Counted from the first letter of the stretch, positions 9,016 to 18,603 are shown. The stretch: 50,106 nt of DNA from Allomuricauda sp. CP2A (GCF_001683915.1 NZ_LXTT01000140.1:1-50106); one strand, 5' to 3'. Numbers and translations: made by a program. The notes: generated by a model not told the origin, from the letters alone.

Positions 9016-11415
9016 TTATTTTCCAAAAATATGGAGCTCCGTAAAATCCTTACTTACCTCAATGGAGTTGCCCCCGTTCAATTTAATGTCCTTTGGATCA
9101 ACCTCTTCATTGTCCAGTTCCACCATTCCGATGTCAAATGGCAAACCGTGAAAATGAAGTTGGAATTTATCATAGGGCGTAATAAAATTACCGTCCTTGA
9201 ACTGTTGGATGATCAATTCGTTCTCCTTACCGCGCAACCTAAAGTTTCTTAGGCTGAAACGTCCTTTCTTATAGTCATACCCGTCTTGCTGATCTTCGTA
9301 TACGCTGGAATTTTCCAAACCTTCCTTGTAGTAGACATCAATGCGCAATTCCTTGATTTCTTTTTCCCCCACATATTGTTGAACGGGATATTTGGGTACC
9401 ATGGCCCCTTCTTTAACGAACAATGGTATCTTTTCGATTTCGGCGGGCACCCATTTTTCCAAGCCTCCGGTGATGACCTCATCCGTCCAATAGCTATACC
9501 ACTTGCCCCTTGGGAAATACATTCTTCTACCATGCGCATTGGGCTCTTGAACCGGACAGACCAACATTTGCTCGCCAAATAAAAATTCATCGGTCCTGAA
9601 ATGGGTCTGGGTATCCTCTTGATCATAAAAAACCAACGACTGAAGCATGGGTGTTCCTTCTTTTATATACTTGTAGAACATGGTATACAAATAAGGCAAG
9701 AGCTGATACCTTAACTCGATATATTTCCTGACAATGTTTGTTATTTCATCTCCAAAAGACCACGGCTCTTGATCCCCATGATCTCCACTGGAATGTACCC
9801 GGCAAAATGGGTGGAAAATGGCCAATTGCATCCATCTGGCAAACAGTTCTCCATTAGGTTGCTCTGCAAAACCTCCAATATCGGAACCTACAAACGAATA
9901 TCCACTCATGCACATACGTTGCATCTGTACGTTGGCGATCCATAAATGTTCCCAGGTTGCCACATTGTCACCTGTCCATGTGGCGCAATAGCGCTGTGTC
10001 CCGGAATAAGCGGCCCGGGTAAGCACAAAAGGTCTTCTTGGAAAGGTGAATTTTTTTATGCCCTCGTAAGTGGCACGCACCATTTGCATGCCATACACAT
10101 TATGGGCTTTTCTATGGCTACAAGGATGACCATCATAATCATGGCGAACATCCAGATTGGCAGTCTTGGAAGGGACCTCCATAACGGCGGGTTCGTTCAT
10201 GTCGTTCCAAACGCCTCTTACTCCCATATCGGCAATCATCTCTTTGTACAGTCCCGCCCACCATTCACGTACTTCAGGGTCGGTGAAATCCGGGAACTTG
10301 CATTCTCCCGGCCAAACTTTTCCCTTAAAATGGGGGCCATCGGCCCGTCTACAGAAATAACCATGGTCCATGGCTTGCTGGTACACCCAATAATCGCGAT
10401 CTATTTTTATTCCGGGGTCGATCATGGTAATGACCTTAAAGCCGTCCTCTTCCATTTCCTCGACCATTTTTTTGGGATTGGGGAAATAACGATTGTTCCA
10501 GGTAAAGCATCGAAACCCCTCCATGTAATCGATATCCAAATAAATGGCATCGCAGGGTATTTTCAGTTTCCTAAAAGTGGAGGCTATTTTCTTGACCTTT
10601 CTCTCAGGGTAATAGCTCCATTTGGATTGATGGAATCCCAGTGCCCATAACGGGGGAAGTTCGGGCACACCGGTCAAGTCTGTATACGCTTCCACCACCT
10701 GGCTCATTTTTGGGCCATAGAAGAAGTAATAGTTCATCTCTCCCCCATCTGCCCAAAAACTGGTCACATTTCTTTTCTCGTTGGCAAAATCAAAATAGGT
10801 ACTGAAAGAATTGTCAAAAAATACACCGTAGGCAATACTTTCTTTGAGACCTACATAAAAAGGAATGGCCTTGTACAAAGGTTCCTGATCCTTTCCATAA
10901 GCATAGGAATCGGTTACCCAATTGTTTACCCGTTTGCCCTTTAAATTGGTGTGCGAAGCCTTATCTCCCATTCCGTAATAACTTTCACCGGAATGGCAGG
11001 TCTTGCTCATTTTTACAACATTGCCCCCGTAATCGTAATTCTCCTCCCAATGAAAGCCCAATTCATCTTCCAAAATCACCGTATCTTCCAAATCCGCAAT
11101 CTGGACCTTAAGGTCTGTTTTGCTGATATAGATCTTTATCTTGGAAGTGGTCACGACATATTCCGGGATTTCTTCCTTTACGGTAAGTATGTTGTAACCC
11201 AAACTCACATCTTCACTGATGGCATAGGAAAAGTCGGGCTCAAAGACGTATTCGGTGGCATATCTGAATCGGACTGCACTATCGCGCAATATGGTAATCT
11301 GTAAAATTACCCCATTCTGTGTTGTAAAATATAGCTTGTCGTTTTCCTGTTTGAAATCGACTATATGATTGGGATGTTGGTTCCCTCTTTTTTCAATTTC
11401 CGTGTTGGTAATCAT
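9016..11415 (-). CDS. Glycoside hydrolase family 31 (alpha-glucosidase)
   Basis: 799-residue GH31 enzyme releasing alpha-linked sugars, most likely glucose. An N-terminal beta-sandwich (about 1-235) precedes the TIM barrel. The nucleophile is Asp405 in GVWNDMNEP and the acid/base is Asp483 in TWTGDN. The barrel also shows FHQSKWSYYP and YLDIDYMEGF. C-terminal beta domains follow, including a DUF5110-like end. There is no signal peptide, so a cytosolic place is likely. It is 96 bp downstream of glgB, suggesting a glycogen or maltodextrin turnover role. Substrate preference (maltose, alpha-xylosides or others) cannot be settled by eye. Confidence 0.94.
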   Translation of the reverse strand: MITNTEIEKRGNQHPNHIVDFKQENDKLYFTTQNGVILQITILRDSAVRFRYATEYVFEPDFSYAISEDVSLGYNILTVKEEIPEYVVTTSKIKIYISKTDLKVQIADLEDTVILEDELGFHWEENYDYGGNVVKMSKTCHSGESYYGMGDKASHTNLKGKRVNNWVTDSYAYGKDQEPLYKAIPFYVGLKESIAYGVFFDNSFSTYFDFANEKRNVTSFWADGGEMNYYFFYGPKMSQVVEAYTDLTGVPELPPLWALGFHQSKWSYYPERKVKKIASTFRKLKIPCDAIYLDIDYMEGFRCFTWNNRYFPNPKKMVEEMEEDGFKVITMIDPGIKIDRDYWVYQQAMDHGYFCRRADGPHFKGKVWPGECKFPDFTDPEVREWWAGLYKEMIADMGVRGVWNDMNEPAVMEVPSKTANLDVRHDYDGHPCSHRKAHNVYGMQMVRATYEGIKKFTFPRRPFVLTRAAYSGTQRYCATWTGDNVATWEHLWIANVQMQRMCMSGYSFVGSDIGGFAEQPNGELFARWMQLAIFHPFCRVHSSGDHGDQEPWSFGDEITNIVRKYIELRYQLLPYLYTMFYKYIKEGTPMLQSLVFYDQEDTQTHFRTDEFLFGEQMLVCPVQEPNAHGRRMYFPRGKWYSYWTDEVITGGLEKWVPAEIEKIPLFVKEGAMVPKYPVQQYVGEKEIKELRIDVYYKEGLENSSVYEDQQDGYDYKKGRFSLRNFRLRGKENELIIQQFKDGNFITPYDKFQLHFHGLPFDIGMVELDNEEVDPKDIKLNGGNSIEVSKDFTELHIFGK

Positions 11416-11511
11416 AGCTGGCTATTCAGACTGACAAAAGAAATACTTTAGCATGACAAATTAAAAAGATGTTTTGAACAACAACCTAACTACAACGATG
11501 TAGTGACTCCA

Positions 11512-13407
11512 TTATTTGTAGACGACCACCGCTAAAGGGGGCAATGTCATCACCACCGATTGTGGATGTCCATTCCATGCTGTTTTTGACGGTTTTATTG
11601 TTTTCTTGCCCATACCGCTACCGGAATATTTGGTATCGTCACTGTTGAAAACCAATTTCAGTTGGGTGCTCTTGGGGACACCAACCCTATAATTTTCGCG
11701 GGGTACGGGTGTAAAATTACAGGCTATGATCAAATCGTCCTTGGGGTTGTTGCCCTTTCTAATGTAAGTGACCACCGTATTCTCCCTATCGTTGTACTCA
11801 ATCCATTGAAAACCTTCGGGATTGAATTGTTTCTCGTACAATGCCGGATTGGTTTTATACAGCTTGTTAAGATCCTTGATAACTTCTTGTATCCCAGCAT
11901 GGAAATCGTATTGCGTAAGGTGCCAATTTAAGCTTTCCTGAAAATTCCACTCCGAGGATTGTCCAAACTCACCCCCCATAAATAATAAGTTGCCCCCGGG
12001 GTGGGTGAACATATATCCAAACAAAAGTCTAAGGTTGGCAAAACGCTGCCATTCATCGCCTGGCATACGGTAGAGCAGGGATTGTTTTCCGTAGACCACC
12101 TCATCATGCGAAAACGGCAACATAAAGTTTTCGGTAAAGGCGTAGGTCATGCTAAACGTAATGTCGTTAAGGTCGTAGGATCGGTGTATCGGTTCTTTTT
12201 TAAAGAATTCCAAGGTATCGTGCATCCACCCCATCATCCATTTCATTCCAAAGCCCAGTCCACCAAAATGTACCGGTTTGGTAACTCCATTGAACGCCGT
12301 TGATTCCTCCGCAATGGTCTGTACGCCTTTAAAACTGGCGTAGACTTCTTTGTTCATCTCCCTAAGAAACGACAAGGCTTCCAAATTCTCATTGTTGCCA
12401 TACATATTGGGTTCCCACTCGCCATCCTCACGCGAATAATCCAGATACAACATGGAGGCCACGGCATCCACCCGAAGTCCATCCACGTGGTATTGGTCCA
12501 GCCAAAAAATGGCATTACTGATCAAAAAGGCCCTGACCTCATTCCTTCCATAATTGAAAATCAAACTTTTCCAATCAGGGTGGTACCCCCTTCTTCGGTC
12601 TGGGTGTTCGTAGAGGTGCGACCCGTCAAAAAAGCCAAGGCCGTGGGCATCTTCCGGGAAATGGGACGGCACCCAATCCAAAATGACCCCAATTCCTTTT
12701 TGGTGGAACTTGTCCACCAACACCTTAAAATCCTCTGGTTTTCCAAACCGTGACGTTGGGGCAAAATATCCTGTGATCTGGTATCCCCAAGAGGGATCGT
12801 ATGGATATTCCATGACCGGCATGAACTCTACATGGGTGAATCCCATTTTATCAACGTAATCCACCAACTCGTCAGCCATTTCAAGATAGGTAAGGGATTC
12901 CCACCCATTTTTCTTCTTCCAAGAGCTCAAATGCACTTCATAGACCGAATAGGGTCTGTCCAATCCATTTTTTTCCTCCCGGGTCTCCATCCATTTTGCA
13001 TCCTTCCAGTTGTATGGAGCATCCCAGACCAATGAAGCTGTATTGGGGGGTTGTTCACAAAATCGGCCAAATGGGTCGGCTTTTTCGGTCCAGATACCAT
13101 TATTGTGCGATTGGATCTTGTATTTGTACTTGGTTCCTTTGTCCACACCGGGAATAAAGCCTTCCCAAATACCGCTGGCATCCCAGCGTACATGTAGTTC
13201 ATGCTCGCCGGCATTCCAGTAATTAAAATCGCCGATTACGGAAACAGATTTGGCCGATGGGGCCCAAACCGCAAAGTAGGTGCCCTTTACCCCATCCACT
13301 TCCGTAAGGTGGGAACCCAATTTATCATAAAGCCGAAAATGTTTTCCCGCCTTAAAAAGGTTAATATCAAATTCAGTAAACAAACTATGGGTAACTACCT
13401 TGGACAT
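11512..13407 (-). CDS. glgB: 1,4-alpha-glucan branching enzyme
   Basis: 631-residue GH13 enzyme introducing alpha-1,6 branches in glycogen. A CBM48-type N-terminal domain (AVWAPSAKSVSVIGDFNYW, about 45-65) precedes the catalytic barrel. Catalytic residues follow the E. coli spacing: Asp314 (GLRVDAVASML), Glu367 (TIAEEST) and Asp435 (FSHDEVVYG). A C-terminal all-beta domain ends the protein. No glgA or glgC is in the window, so the glucan supply pathway lies elsewhere. The next gene downstream is a GH31 glucosidase. Confidence 0.97.
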   Translation of the reverse strand: MSKVVTHSLFTEFDINLFKAGKHFRLYDKLGSHLTEVDGVKGTYFAVWAPSAKSVSVIGDFNYWNAGEHELHVRWDASGIWEGFIPGVDKGTKYKYKIQSHNNGIWTEKADPFGRFCEQPPNTASLVWDAPYNWKDAKWMETREEKNGLDRPYSVYEVHLSSWKKKNGWESLTYLEMADELVDYVDKMGFTHVEFMPVMEYPYDPSWGYQITGYFAPTSRFGKPEDFKVLVDKFHQKGIGVILDWVPSHFPEDAHGLGFFDGSHLYEHPDRRRGYHPDWKSLIFNYGRNEVRAFLISNAIFWLDQYHVDGLRVDAVASMLYLDYSREDGEWEPNMYGNNENLEALSFLREMNKEVYASFKGVQTIAEESTAFNGVTKPVHFGGLGFGMKWMMGWMHDTLEFFKKEPIHRSYDLNDITFSMTYAFTENFMLPFSHDEVVYGKQSLLYRMPGDEWQRFANLRLLFGYMFTHPGGNLLFMGGEFGQSSEWNFQESLNWHLTQYDFHAGIQEVIKDLNKLYKTNPALYEKQFNPEGFQWIEYNDRENTVVTYIRKGNNPKDDLIIACNFTPVPRENYRVGVPKSTQLKLVFNSDDTKYSGSGMGKKTIKPSKTAWNGHPQSVVMTLPPLAVVVYK

Positions 13408-13446
13408 AAACTATATTTAGCATTTACAATATAACACATCTTTATC

Positions 13447-13478
13447 CAAGAATACGATTTTCAGCCATTCCTTTCAAA
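13447..13478 (-). promoter_or_regulatory. Candidate glgB promoter
   Basis: On the minus strand TTTG (13475-13478), 20 bp, then TATTCTTG (13447-13454), one mismatch from the Bacteroidota TAnnTTTG box. It lies 40 bp upstream of the glgB ATG. Confidence 0.4.
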
Positions 13479-13566
13479 TAAAATTGAGTTCTTTTGAAAA
13501 AATGGAATGCTTTTTGATTTTTACTGAAAAACAGACAAAATGAAAACAAATCCAAAATCCAAAATC

Positions 13567-14145
13567 ATGAATAAATTCAACATTTTTATCGGAGCATTGC
13601 TCGTATTGTTCACCGTTGCCTGTGAAGGCCCAGCAGGACCTCCGGGACCTCCCGGATTTGACGGACTTGACGGTCTCGATGGAGCTGATGGCATCCAAGG
13701 GCAGGTAGTGGAAGTGGAAGGCGTCAACTTTGGGTATGACGGCGATGCCAACCTTTTCAGTACTTTGATCAATTTTAGCGATGTCACCGACTTTGAAGTT
13801 TTTGAAGCCGATGCCGTTTTGGTGTATCGTTGGGCCGGTACGGTAGGTTTACAGGATGGTAGCGATGCCGATCTTTGGAGCCAGCTTCCACAAAACTTCT
13901 TTCTTCCCGAAGGCACCATACAATACGTGTTTGAACACACTTTTGTGGACGTGGAACTTTTCATTGAGGGGAATTTTGATCTCTCTACCATAAGCACTGA
14001 TTTTACGGATGACCAAATCTTCCGGATTGTGTTTGTACCCAGTGTTTTTGCCAATTCGTCCAAAATGGACACCTCCAATATTGAAAACGTGATGTCCGCT
14101 TTGGGCATTGAGGAAAATCAGGTACAGAAACTTGATTTGAATTAA
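13567..14145 (+). CDS. Collagen-like lipoprotein
   Basis: 192 residues from ATG 13567 (MNKFNIFIG); an in-frame ATG at 13540 would add nine polar residues. A lipoprotein signal ends in LFTVAC with Cys19 lipidated. Directly after it come eight Gly-X-Y triplets (GPA GPP GPP GFD GLD GLD GAD GIQ), a short collagen-like stalk. The remaining 130 or so residues are acidic and beta-rich and match no family I recognise. It is probably trimeric at the cell envelope through the collagen segment (inference). It is divergent from glgB and followed by a terminator. Confidence 0.8.
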   Translation: MNKFNIFIGALLVLFTVACEGPAGPPGPPGFDGLDGLDGADGIQGQVVEVEGVNFGYDGDANLFSTLINFSDVTDFEVFEADAVLVYRWAGTVGLQDGSDADLWSQLPQNFFLPEGTIQYVFEHTFVDVELFIEGNFDLSTISTDFTDDQIFRIVFVPSVFANSSKMDTSNIENVMSALGIEENQVQKLDLN

Positions 14146-14168
14146 AATCTCTTTCAATCATATACAAG

Positions 14169-14204
14169 AAGTCCCAAAGGTTTCCTCTGGGACTTTTCTT
14201 TTTT
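14169..14204 (+). terminator. Intrinsic terminator after the collagen-like gene
   Basis: Stem AAGTCCCAAAGG (14169-14180) with CCTCTGGGACTT (one mismatch), then a T-rich tail to about 14204. Confidence 0.8.
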
Positions 14205-14260
14205 GGTATTTTTGAAAGGATAGGCTAAAAACCACGTCTATTGTATAAAACGAAGAAGAA

Positions 14261-14746
14261 ATGGGAAAAAAATTGCTTTTGATCGTGCTTTTGGCCTTTG
14301 TGGGCTGTAAGGGCACATCACAAGAAGAGAAAAAGGAAACCAAAAAAGAAACTGCCTACAAAGTCACCAAAACCGATGCGGAATGGAAGGCCGAACTTAC
14401 GGACATGGAATACTATGTCCTTAGAAAGGCAGCCACCGAAAATGCATTTACCAGTGACCTTTTGGACAACAAACAAAAAGGGACCTATGTTTGCGCTGGA
14501 TGTGGAACGCCCGTGTTCCGAAGTGAGCACAAGTTTAAATCCGGGACGGGTTGGCCCAGTTTTGACCGGGAAATTGAGGGCAATGTCGCCTATGATGTGG
14601 ACTATAAAATAGGAGTGGCCCGTACCGAGGAACATTGTGCTACCTGCGGTGGGCATTTGGGGCATGTTTTCAACGATGGTCCGAGTGAAACCACCGGAAA
14701 ACGCCACTGCATCAACGGGGTTGCACTGGATTTTATCCCTGACTAA
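14261..14746 (+). CDS. msrB: Peptide-methionine (R)-S-oxide reductase, lipoprotein form
   Basis: 161-residue MsrB that repairs methionine-R-sulfoxide in proteins. A lipoprotein signal (LAFVGC, Cys16) and a Lys/Glu-rich linker place it in the periplasm or at the envelope. Structural zinc cysteines are Cys78/81 and Cys126/129, and the catalytic cysteine is Cys150 in RHCING. In the KSGTGWPSF loop Thr96 occupies the place of the recycling cysteine of E. coli MsrB (SGCGWPSF), so regeneration must take another route. It is followed 20 bp later by a second msrB. Confidence 0.95.
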   Translation: MGKKLLLIVLLAFVGCKGTSQEEKKETKKETAYKVTKTDAEWKAELTDMEYYVLRKAATENAFTSDLLDNKQKGTYVCAGCGTPVFRSEHKFKSGTGWPSFDREIEGNVAYDVDYKIGVARTEEHCATCGGHLGHVFNDGPSETTGKRHCINGVALDFIPD

Positions 14747-14766
14747 AACTTACACTAAACGCCGCT

Positions 14767-15177
14767 ATGACCAAAAAATACGATATTCAAAAAACCGAGG
14801 AGGAGTGGCAAAAAGAACTCTCCCCAGAAGAATACTATGTGTTGCGCCAGAAAGGTACGGAGCGTCCCTTCACTGGACAGTACAACCTGCATTTTGAAGA
14901 TGGCGACTACCACTGCAAAGCCTGTAATGCCAAACTTTTTGAAAGCGAACACAAGTTTGAAAGCGGCTGTGGATGGCCTTCTTTTGATCAAGCTGTGGAA
15001 GGTGCCATTGAATATATCAGGGATACCACACATGGAATGATCCGTACCGAAACCGGCTGTGCCAACTGTGGAAGTCATTTGGGACATGTTTTTAACGATG
15101 GCCCGAGGGAAACTACCGGACAACGGTATTGCATCAACTCGGTAAGTATTGGCTTTGATCCAGAGAGCACCGAATGA
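14767..15177 (+). CDS. msrB: Peptide-methionine (R)-S-oxide reductase, cytosolic form
   Basis: 136-residue MsrB without signal peptide, so cytosolic. Zinc cysteines are Cys50/53 and Cys98/101, the catalytic cysteine is Cys122 (RYCINS), and the recycling cysteine is kept at Cys68 (SGCGWPSF). It is the partner of the lipoprotein MsrB just upstream; the two are clear paralogues but differ in location and probably in reductant. Its stop overlaps the start of the DUF1572 gene as ATGA. Confidence 0.95.
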   Translation: MTKKYDIQKTEEEWQKELSPEEYYVLRQKGTERPFTGQYNLHFEDGDYHCKACNAKLFESEHKFESGCGWPSFDQAVEGAIEYIRDTTHGMIRTETGCANCGSHLGHVFNDGPRETTGQRYCINSVSIGFDPESTE

Positions 15178-15710
15178 ACTTTCAAGAAAACTATCTTTCC
15201 AATATAAAATTTGAGTTTCATCGGTATAAAACCATGGGCGACAATACGTTTGCCCAATTGACCGATGATGATATCCAACGGACCTATTCAGAAACGGACA
15301 ATTCCATTGCCATCATTGTAAAACATATGGTGGGAAATATGTTGAGCCGATGGACCAATTTTTTGACCGAGGACGGTGAAAAACCGTGGCGGGACCGGGA
15401 AATGGAATTTGAAGCCCCCTACGCCACCAAAAATGAAATGATCGTTGCTTGGGAAAAAGGCTGGAACTGCCTGTTTGATGCTTTGGAAAGCATCAATCCA
15501 TCAAATTTTGATACCAAAATCAAAATCAGGGATGAAGAGCACACCGTAATTGAAGCCGTTAATCGGCAATTGGCCCATTATGCCAGCCATGTAGGGCAGT
15601 TGGTTTTTATCGGAAAAATGCTAAAAGGCACCCGCTGGAAATCACTTTCCATTCCAAAAGGAGACTCCGATGCCTTTAATCAAAAGATGTTTGGCAAGGA
15701 CAAAAACTGA
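15174..15710 (+). CDS. DUF1572 / DinB-superfamily protein
   Basis: 178-residue cytosolic protein resembling the DUF1572 branch of the DinB/YfiT four-helix-bundle superfamily. Candidate metal-ligand histidines are His53-region ([10 protein letters not shown]) and the later [12 protein letters not shown], where two histidines sit close to the C-terminus as in metal-dependent DinB proteins. Some relatives are bacillithiol-linked transferases, but activity is unknown here. It is translationally coupled (ATGA) to the cytosolic msrB, which hints at a stress or thiol-related role. Confidence 0.85.
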   Translation: MNFQENYLSNIKFEFHRYKTMGDNTFAQLTDDDIQRTYSETDNSIAIIVKHMVGNMLSRWTNFLTEDGEKPWRDREMEFEAPYATKNEMIVAWEKGWNCLFDALESINPSNFDTKIKIRDEEHTVIEAVNRQLAHYASHVGQLVFIGKMLKGTRWKSLSIPKGDSDAFNQKMFGKDKN

Positions 15711-15746
15711 TTTCACAAAAAAGGGTGCTTTTTGACTTTCTTGGAC

Positions 15747-15778
15747 TTGGGATTTGGGAATTGAATTCCGTACTTTTG
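15747..15778 (+). promoter_or_regulatory. Candidate lpd promoter
   Basis: TTG at 15747-15749, 21 bp, then TACTTTTG at 15771-15778, an exact match to the Bacteroidota TAnnTTTG box, about 55 bp before the lpd ATG. A small GCCCGCT/AGCAGGC hairpin lies in the presumed leader (15785-15802). Confidence 0.55.
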
Positions 15779-15833
15779 CACCTGCCCGCTCTAAAGCAGG
15801 CTTCAAATCTGAACAACTAAAAATCAAGATCTA

Positions 15834-17225
15834 ATGAGCAAGTTCGATATAATCGTTTTGGGAAGTGGTCCCGGTGGATATGTAACCGCAATCAGAGCCT
15901 CACAACTTGGATTCAAAACAGCCCTTGTTGAGAAAGAAAGTTTAGGTGGTGTTTGTCTCAATTGGGGGTGCATCCCTACCAAGGCCCTTTTAAAATCCGC
16001 TCAGGTTTTTGAATATTTGAAGCATGCCGAGGATTACGGTTTGAGTGCCGAAAATGTGGAGCATGATTTTGGTGCCGTCGTCAAAAGAAGCCGTGGTGTA
16101 GCGGAAGGAATGAGCAAAGGTGTTCAATTCCTCATGAAAAAGAACAAGATTGAAGTCCTTAATGGCTTTGGAAAAGTGCAGCCCGGCAAAAAAGTGTTGG
16201 TAAAAGGAGAACATGGCGATACCGCCGAATATACAGCTGACCATATCATTATTGCCACTGGCGCACGAAGCCGTGAATTACCAAGTCTACCCCAAGATGG
16301 TAAAAAAGTGATTGGCTACAGAGAGGCCATGTCGCTTGAAAAACAACCCAAGAAAATGATCGTGGTAGGTAGTGGTGCCATTGGTATCGAATTTGCCTAT
16401 TTCTACAATTCCATGGGAACCGAGGTGACCGTGGTGGAATATTTACCCAATATTGTTCCTGTTGAGGACGAGGACGTTTCCAAACAATTGGAGCGCAGTT
16501 TTAAAAAAGCTGGTGTAAAAATCATGACCTCTGCGGAAGTCACCAAAGTGGACACTTCCGGTGATGGCGTAAAGGCCACCGTAAAAACATCAAAAGGTGA
16601 AGAGGTTCTGGAAGCTGATATTGTGCTTTCAGCCGTGGGCATCAAGACCAATATTGAAAACATTGGGTTGGAAGATGTTGGAATCGCTGTTGACCGTGAC
16701 AAAATCTTGGTGAACGATTACTATCAGACCAACATTCCCGGCTATTATGCGATTGGTGATGTTACTCCAGGCCAGGCACTGGCCCACGTAGCTTCCGCCG
16801 AGGGTATTTTGTGTGTTGAGAAAATTGCGGGCATGCATGTGGAACCGCTCGATTATGGCAACATTCCAGGGTGTACCTATTGCATTCCTGAAGTGGCTTC
16901 CGTTGGATTGACCGAAAAACAGGCCAAGGAAAAAGGATACGATATAAAAGTGGGCAAATTCCCATTTTCTGTCAGTGGAAAAGCCAAAGCTGCCGGGACC
17001 CCTGAAGGCTTTGTAAAAGTGATTTTTGATGCCAAATATGGTGAGTGGCTGGGATGCCACATGATCGGGGTTGGTGTTACGGATATGATCGCAGAAGCCG
17101 TGGTGGCCAGAAAATTGGAAACTACAGGACATGAAGTACTGAAGGCCGTTCACCCACACCCTACCATGAGCGAAGCGGTTATGGAAGCGGTTGCGGATGC
17201 CTATGATGAAGTAATCCACCTATAA
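15834..17225 (+). CDS. lpdA: Dihydrolipoyl dehydrogenase (E3)
   Basis: 463-residue FAD-dependent enzyme that reoxidises dihydrolipoamide in 2-oxoacid dehydrogenase complexes and glycine cleavage. FAD motif GSGPGG (10-15) and redox disulfide Cys41/Cys46 in GGVCLNWGCIPTK are present. An NAD-binding GSGAIG segment follows mid-protein, then GDVTPG for the flavin ribityl site. The C-terminal HPHPTMSE supplies the catalytic His/Glu of the dimer interface. No E1 or E2 genes are adjacent. Confidence 0.97.
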   Translation: MSKFDIIVLGSGPGGYVTAIRASQLGFKTALVEKESLGGVCLNWGCIPTKALLKSAQVFEYLKHAEDYGLSAENVEHDFGAVVKRSRGVAEGMSKGVQFLMKKNKIEVLNGFGKVQPGKKVLVKGEHGDTAEYTADHIIIATGARSRELPSLPQDGKKVIGYREAMSLEKQPKKMIVVGSGAIGIEFAYFYNSMGTEVTVVEYLPNIVPVEDEDVSKQLERSFKKAGVKIMTSAEVTKVDTSGDGVKATVKTSKGEEVLEADIVLSAVGIKTNIENIGLEDVGIAVDRDKILVNDYYQTNIPGYYAIGDVTPGQALAHVASAEGILCVEKIAGMHVEPLDYGNIPGCTYCIPEVASVGLTEKQAKEKGYDIKVGKFPFSVSGKAKAAGTPEGFVKVIFDAKYGEWLGCHMIGVGVTDMIAEAVVARKLETTGHEVLKAVHPHPTMSEAVMEAVADAYDEVIHL

Positions 17226-17232
17226 CCAAACT

Positions 17233-17514
17233 ATGCTAAAACTTTTCAGGGCCACTGCTATTCTAGAGGGAATTTCCTATTTGTTGTTGTTTGGCATGAC
17301 CATGCCATTAAAACATTGGGCCGATATCCCCGAACCCAACAAGATTGTTGGTTATGCCCATGGAATTCTTTTCATACTGTACGTGGTAGTAGCCGTTGTG
17401 TTTTGTTGGGAACACAAATGGAGCATTAAAAGGTTCATTATTCTTTTTGTAGCTTCCCTTTTGCCCTTCGGGACATTCTATGCGGATAAAAAATATTTGA
17501 GTCCCTCAGCTTAA
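17233..17514 (+). CDS. DUF3817 small membrane protein
   Basis: 93-residue protein with three hydrophobic helices (about 8-25, 39-58 and 66-82), matching DUF3817 in its EGISYLLLFG opening and the GYAHGILFILY segment. Function is unknown for the family. It starts 8 bp after lpd and is probably co-transcribed. Its 3' end overlaps the convergent aroQ by 9 bp. Confidence 0.85.
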   Translation: MLKLFRATAILEGISYLLLFGMTMPLKHWADIPEPNKIVGYAHGILFILYVVVAVVFCWEHKWSIKRFIILFVASLLPFGTFYADKKYLSPSA

Positions 17515-17922
17515 AAAACTTTGGATGGCCAAGTCATAGCTTTGTAGCCCAAAGCCTAAAATGACACCTTTCGCCACCGGGGATATGTACGAAACATGGC
17601 GGTATTCTTCCCGTTGATGGGTATTTGAAATATGCACTTCAATAACAGGAGTGGTCACTGCTTTTATGGCATCGCCAATACCTACCGAGGTATGGGTATA
17701 GGCCGCAGCGTTCAAAATAATACCATCATAATCAAACCCAACTTCCTGTATCTTTTGAATGAGTTCCCCCTCTATATTGGATTGAAAGTACTCTAGTTCC
17801 ACTTGTGGGAACTTTTTTTTCAATTCTGCAAAGTATTCCTCAAAAGTGGTGTTCCCGTAGACTTCGGGTTCCCGTTTGCCCAACAAGTTTAAATTGGGCC
17901 CATTGATGATCATTAGTTTCAT
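17506..17922 (-). CDS. aroQ: 3-dehydroquinate dehydratase, type II
   Basis: 138-residue type II dehydroquinase of the shikimate pathway. It shows the INGPNLNLLGKREPEVYG opening with catalytic Arg17 and Tyr22, the NAAAYTHTSVGIGDAI segment, and EVHISN with the active-site histidine. The length is slightly below the usual 145-150 residues, but all signature blocks are present. A TATTTTTA box lies almost at the start codon (17928-17935), which would give a very short or leaderless transcript. Confidence 0.96.
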   Translation of the reverse strand: MKLMIINGPNLNLLGKREPEVYGNTTFEEYFAELKKKFPQVELEYFQSNIEGELIQKIQEVGFDYDGIILNAAAYTHTSVGIGDAIKAVTTPVIEVHISNTHQREEYRHVSYISPVAKGVILGFGLQSYDLAIQSFLS

Positions 17923-17944
17923 GGGGCTAAAAATACAATAAAAA

Positions 17945-17973
17945 GAAAAGGGCGGTATATGCCGCCCCTTTTT
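17945..17973. terminator. Strong hairpin terminator, usable both ways
   Basis: Stem GGGCGG/CCGCCC (17950-17955 with 17962-17967) flanked by A runs on one side and T runs on the other. On the minus strand it ends the barrel-protein gene at 17992. Confidence 0.85.
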
Positions 17974-17991
17974 ATCATTTTATCTTCTGAA

Positions 17992-18456
17992 TCAATTAAA
18001 GGCAAACTGAATGCCCAATCCAAAGGCAGCTACATGATTGTCCGGCCCGTCGCTAAGAATGATGGAAGGCCTCCAATCAAAATTAATGACAATGGGTGCT
18101 CCGTTTATTTTGAAATCCAATCCACCATGGGGACGTAACGCAAAAATATTGTCAAAATCCTCGATAAGGATGATACTGGGCCCTATACCCACATACCATC
18201 GCAGTCCTCTGGCTCCTCTAAATTGCTTGTGGTACGAATACAATGCCGTAATTATGGTTGCATTGTCTTCAAAACCCAAATCTGCCTGCCCCACATGATT
18301 GCTAGAGAAAAAGAACTTTCCTGTGGCACCAACAAAGGTGGCATCTTCAACCGCCGTGTCCACACCCAGCCCCAACGCTGCCTTATAGCTGGTCTGGGCT
18401 TTGATGGATACAGAACATAGAAGCACAAGCGTAAAAACAAATAGTAATTTTTTCAT
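17992..18456 (-). CDS. Small outer-membrane beta-barrel protein
   Basis: 154-residue protein with a signal peptide (MKKLLFVFTLVLLCSVSIKA) and alternating hydrophobic/polar strands with many Gly and aromatic residues, ending in FGLGIQFAFN (C-terminal aromatic-rich strand). This fits an eight-strand barrel of the porin-like or OmpA/OprF-like group. Function is unknown. It has its own terminator downstream. Confidence 0.75.
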   Translation of the reverse strand: MKKLLFVFTLVLLCSVSIKAQTSYKAALGLGVDTAVEDATFVGATGKFFFSSNHVGQADLGFEDNATIITALYSYHKQFRGARGLRWYVGIGPSIILIEDFDNIFALRPHGGLDFKINGAPIVINFDWRPSIILSDGPDNHVAAFGLGIQFAFN

Positions 18457-18492
18457 TTTTAAGTATTTATTGGTTAATAATTCATGTTCTAA

Positions 18493-18526
18493 AAACTGTT
18501 ATAGGATTTGGGGTTATCAACAGTTT
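18493..18526 (-). terminator. Possible terminator of the second barrel gene
   Basis: Perfect 8-bp inverted repeat AAACTGTT/AACAGTTT (18493-18500 and 18519-18526) with an 18-nt loop; on the minus strand it is followed by TTTTT-like sequence. An operator for the 17992 gene is the alternative. Confidence 0.4.
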
Positions 18527-18603
18527 GTTTTATTAATTCATAATTCAATTTTTATAGTTCACATCTAATTTATTTCCAAGCAACCGCGGTCATAGGTTCC
18601 AAA

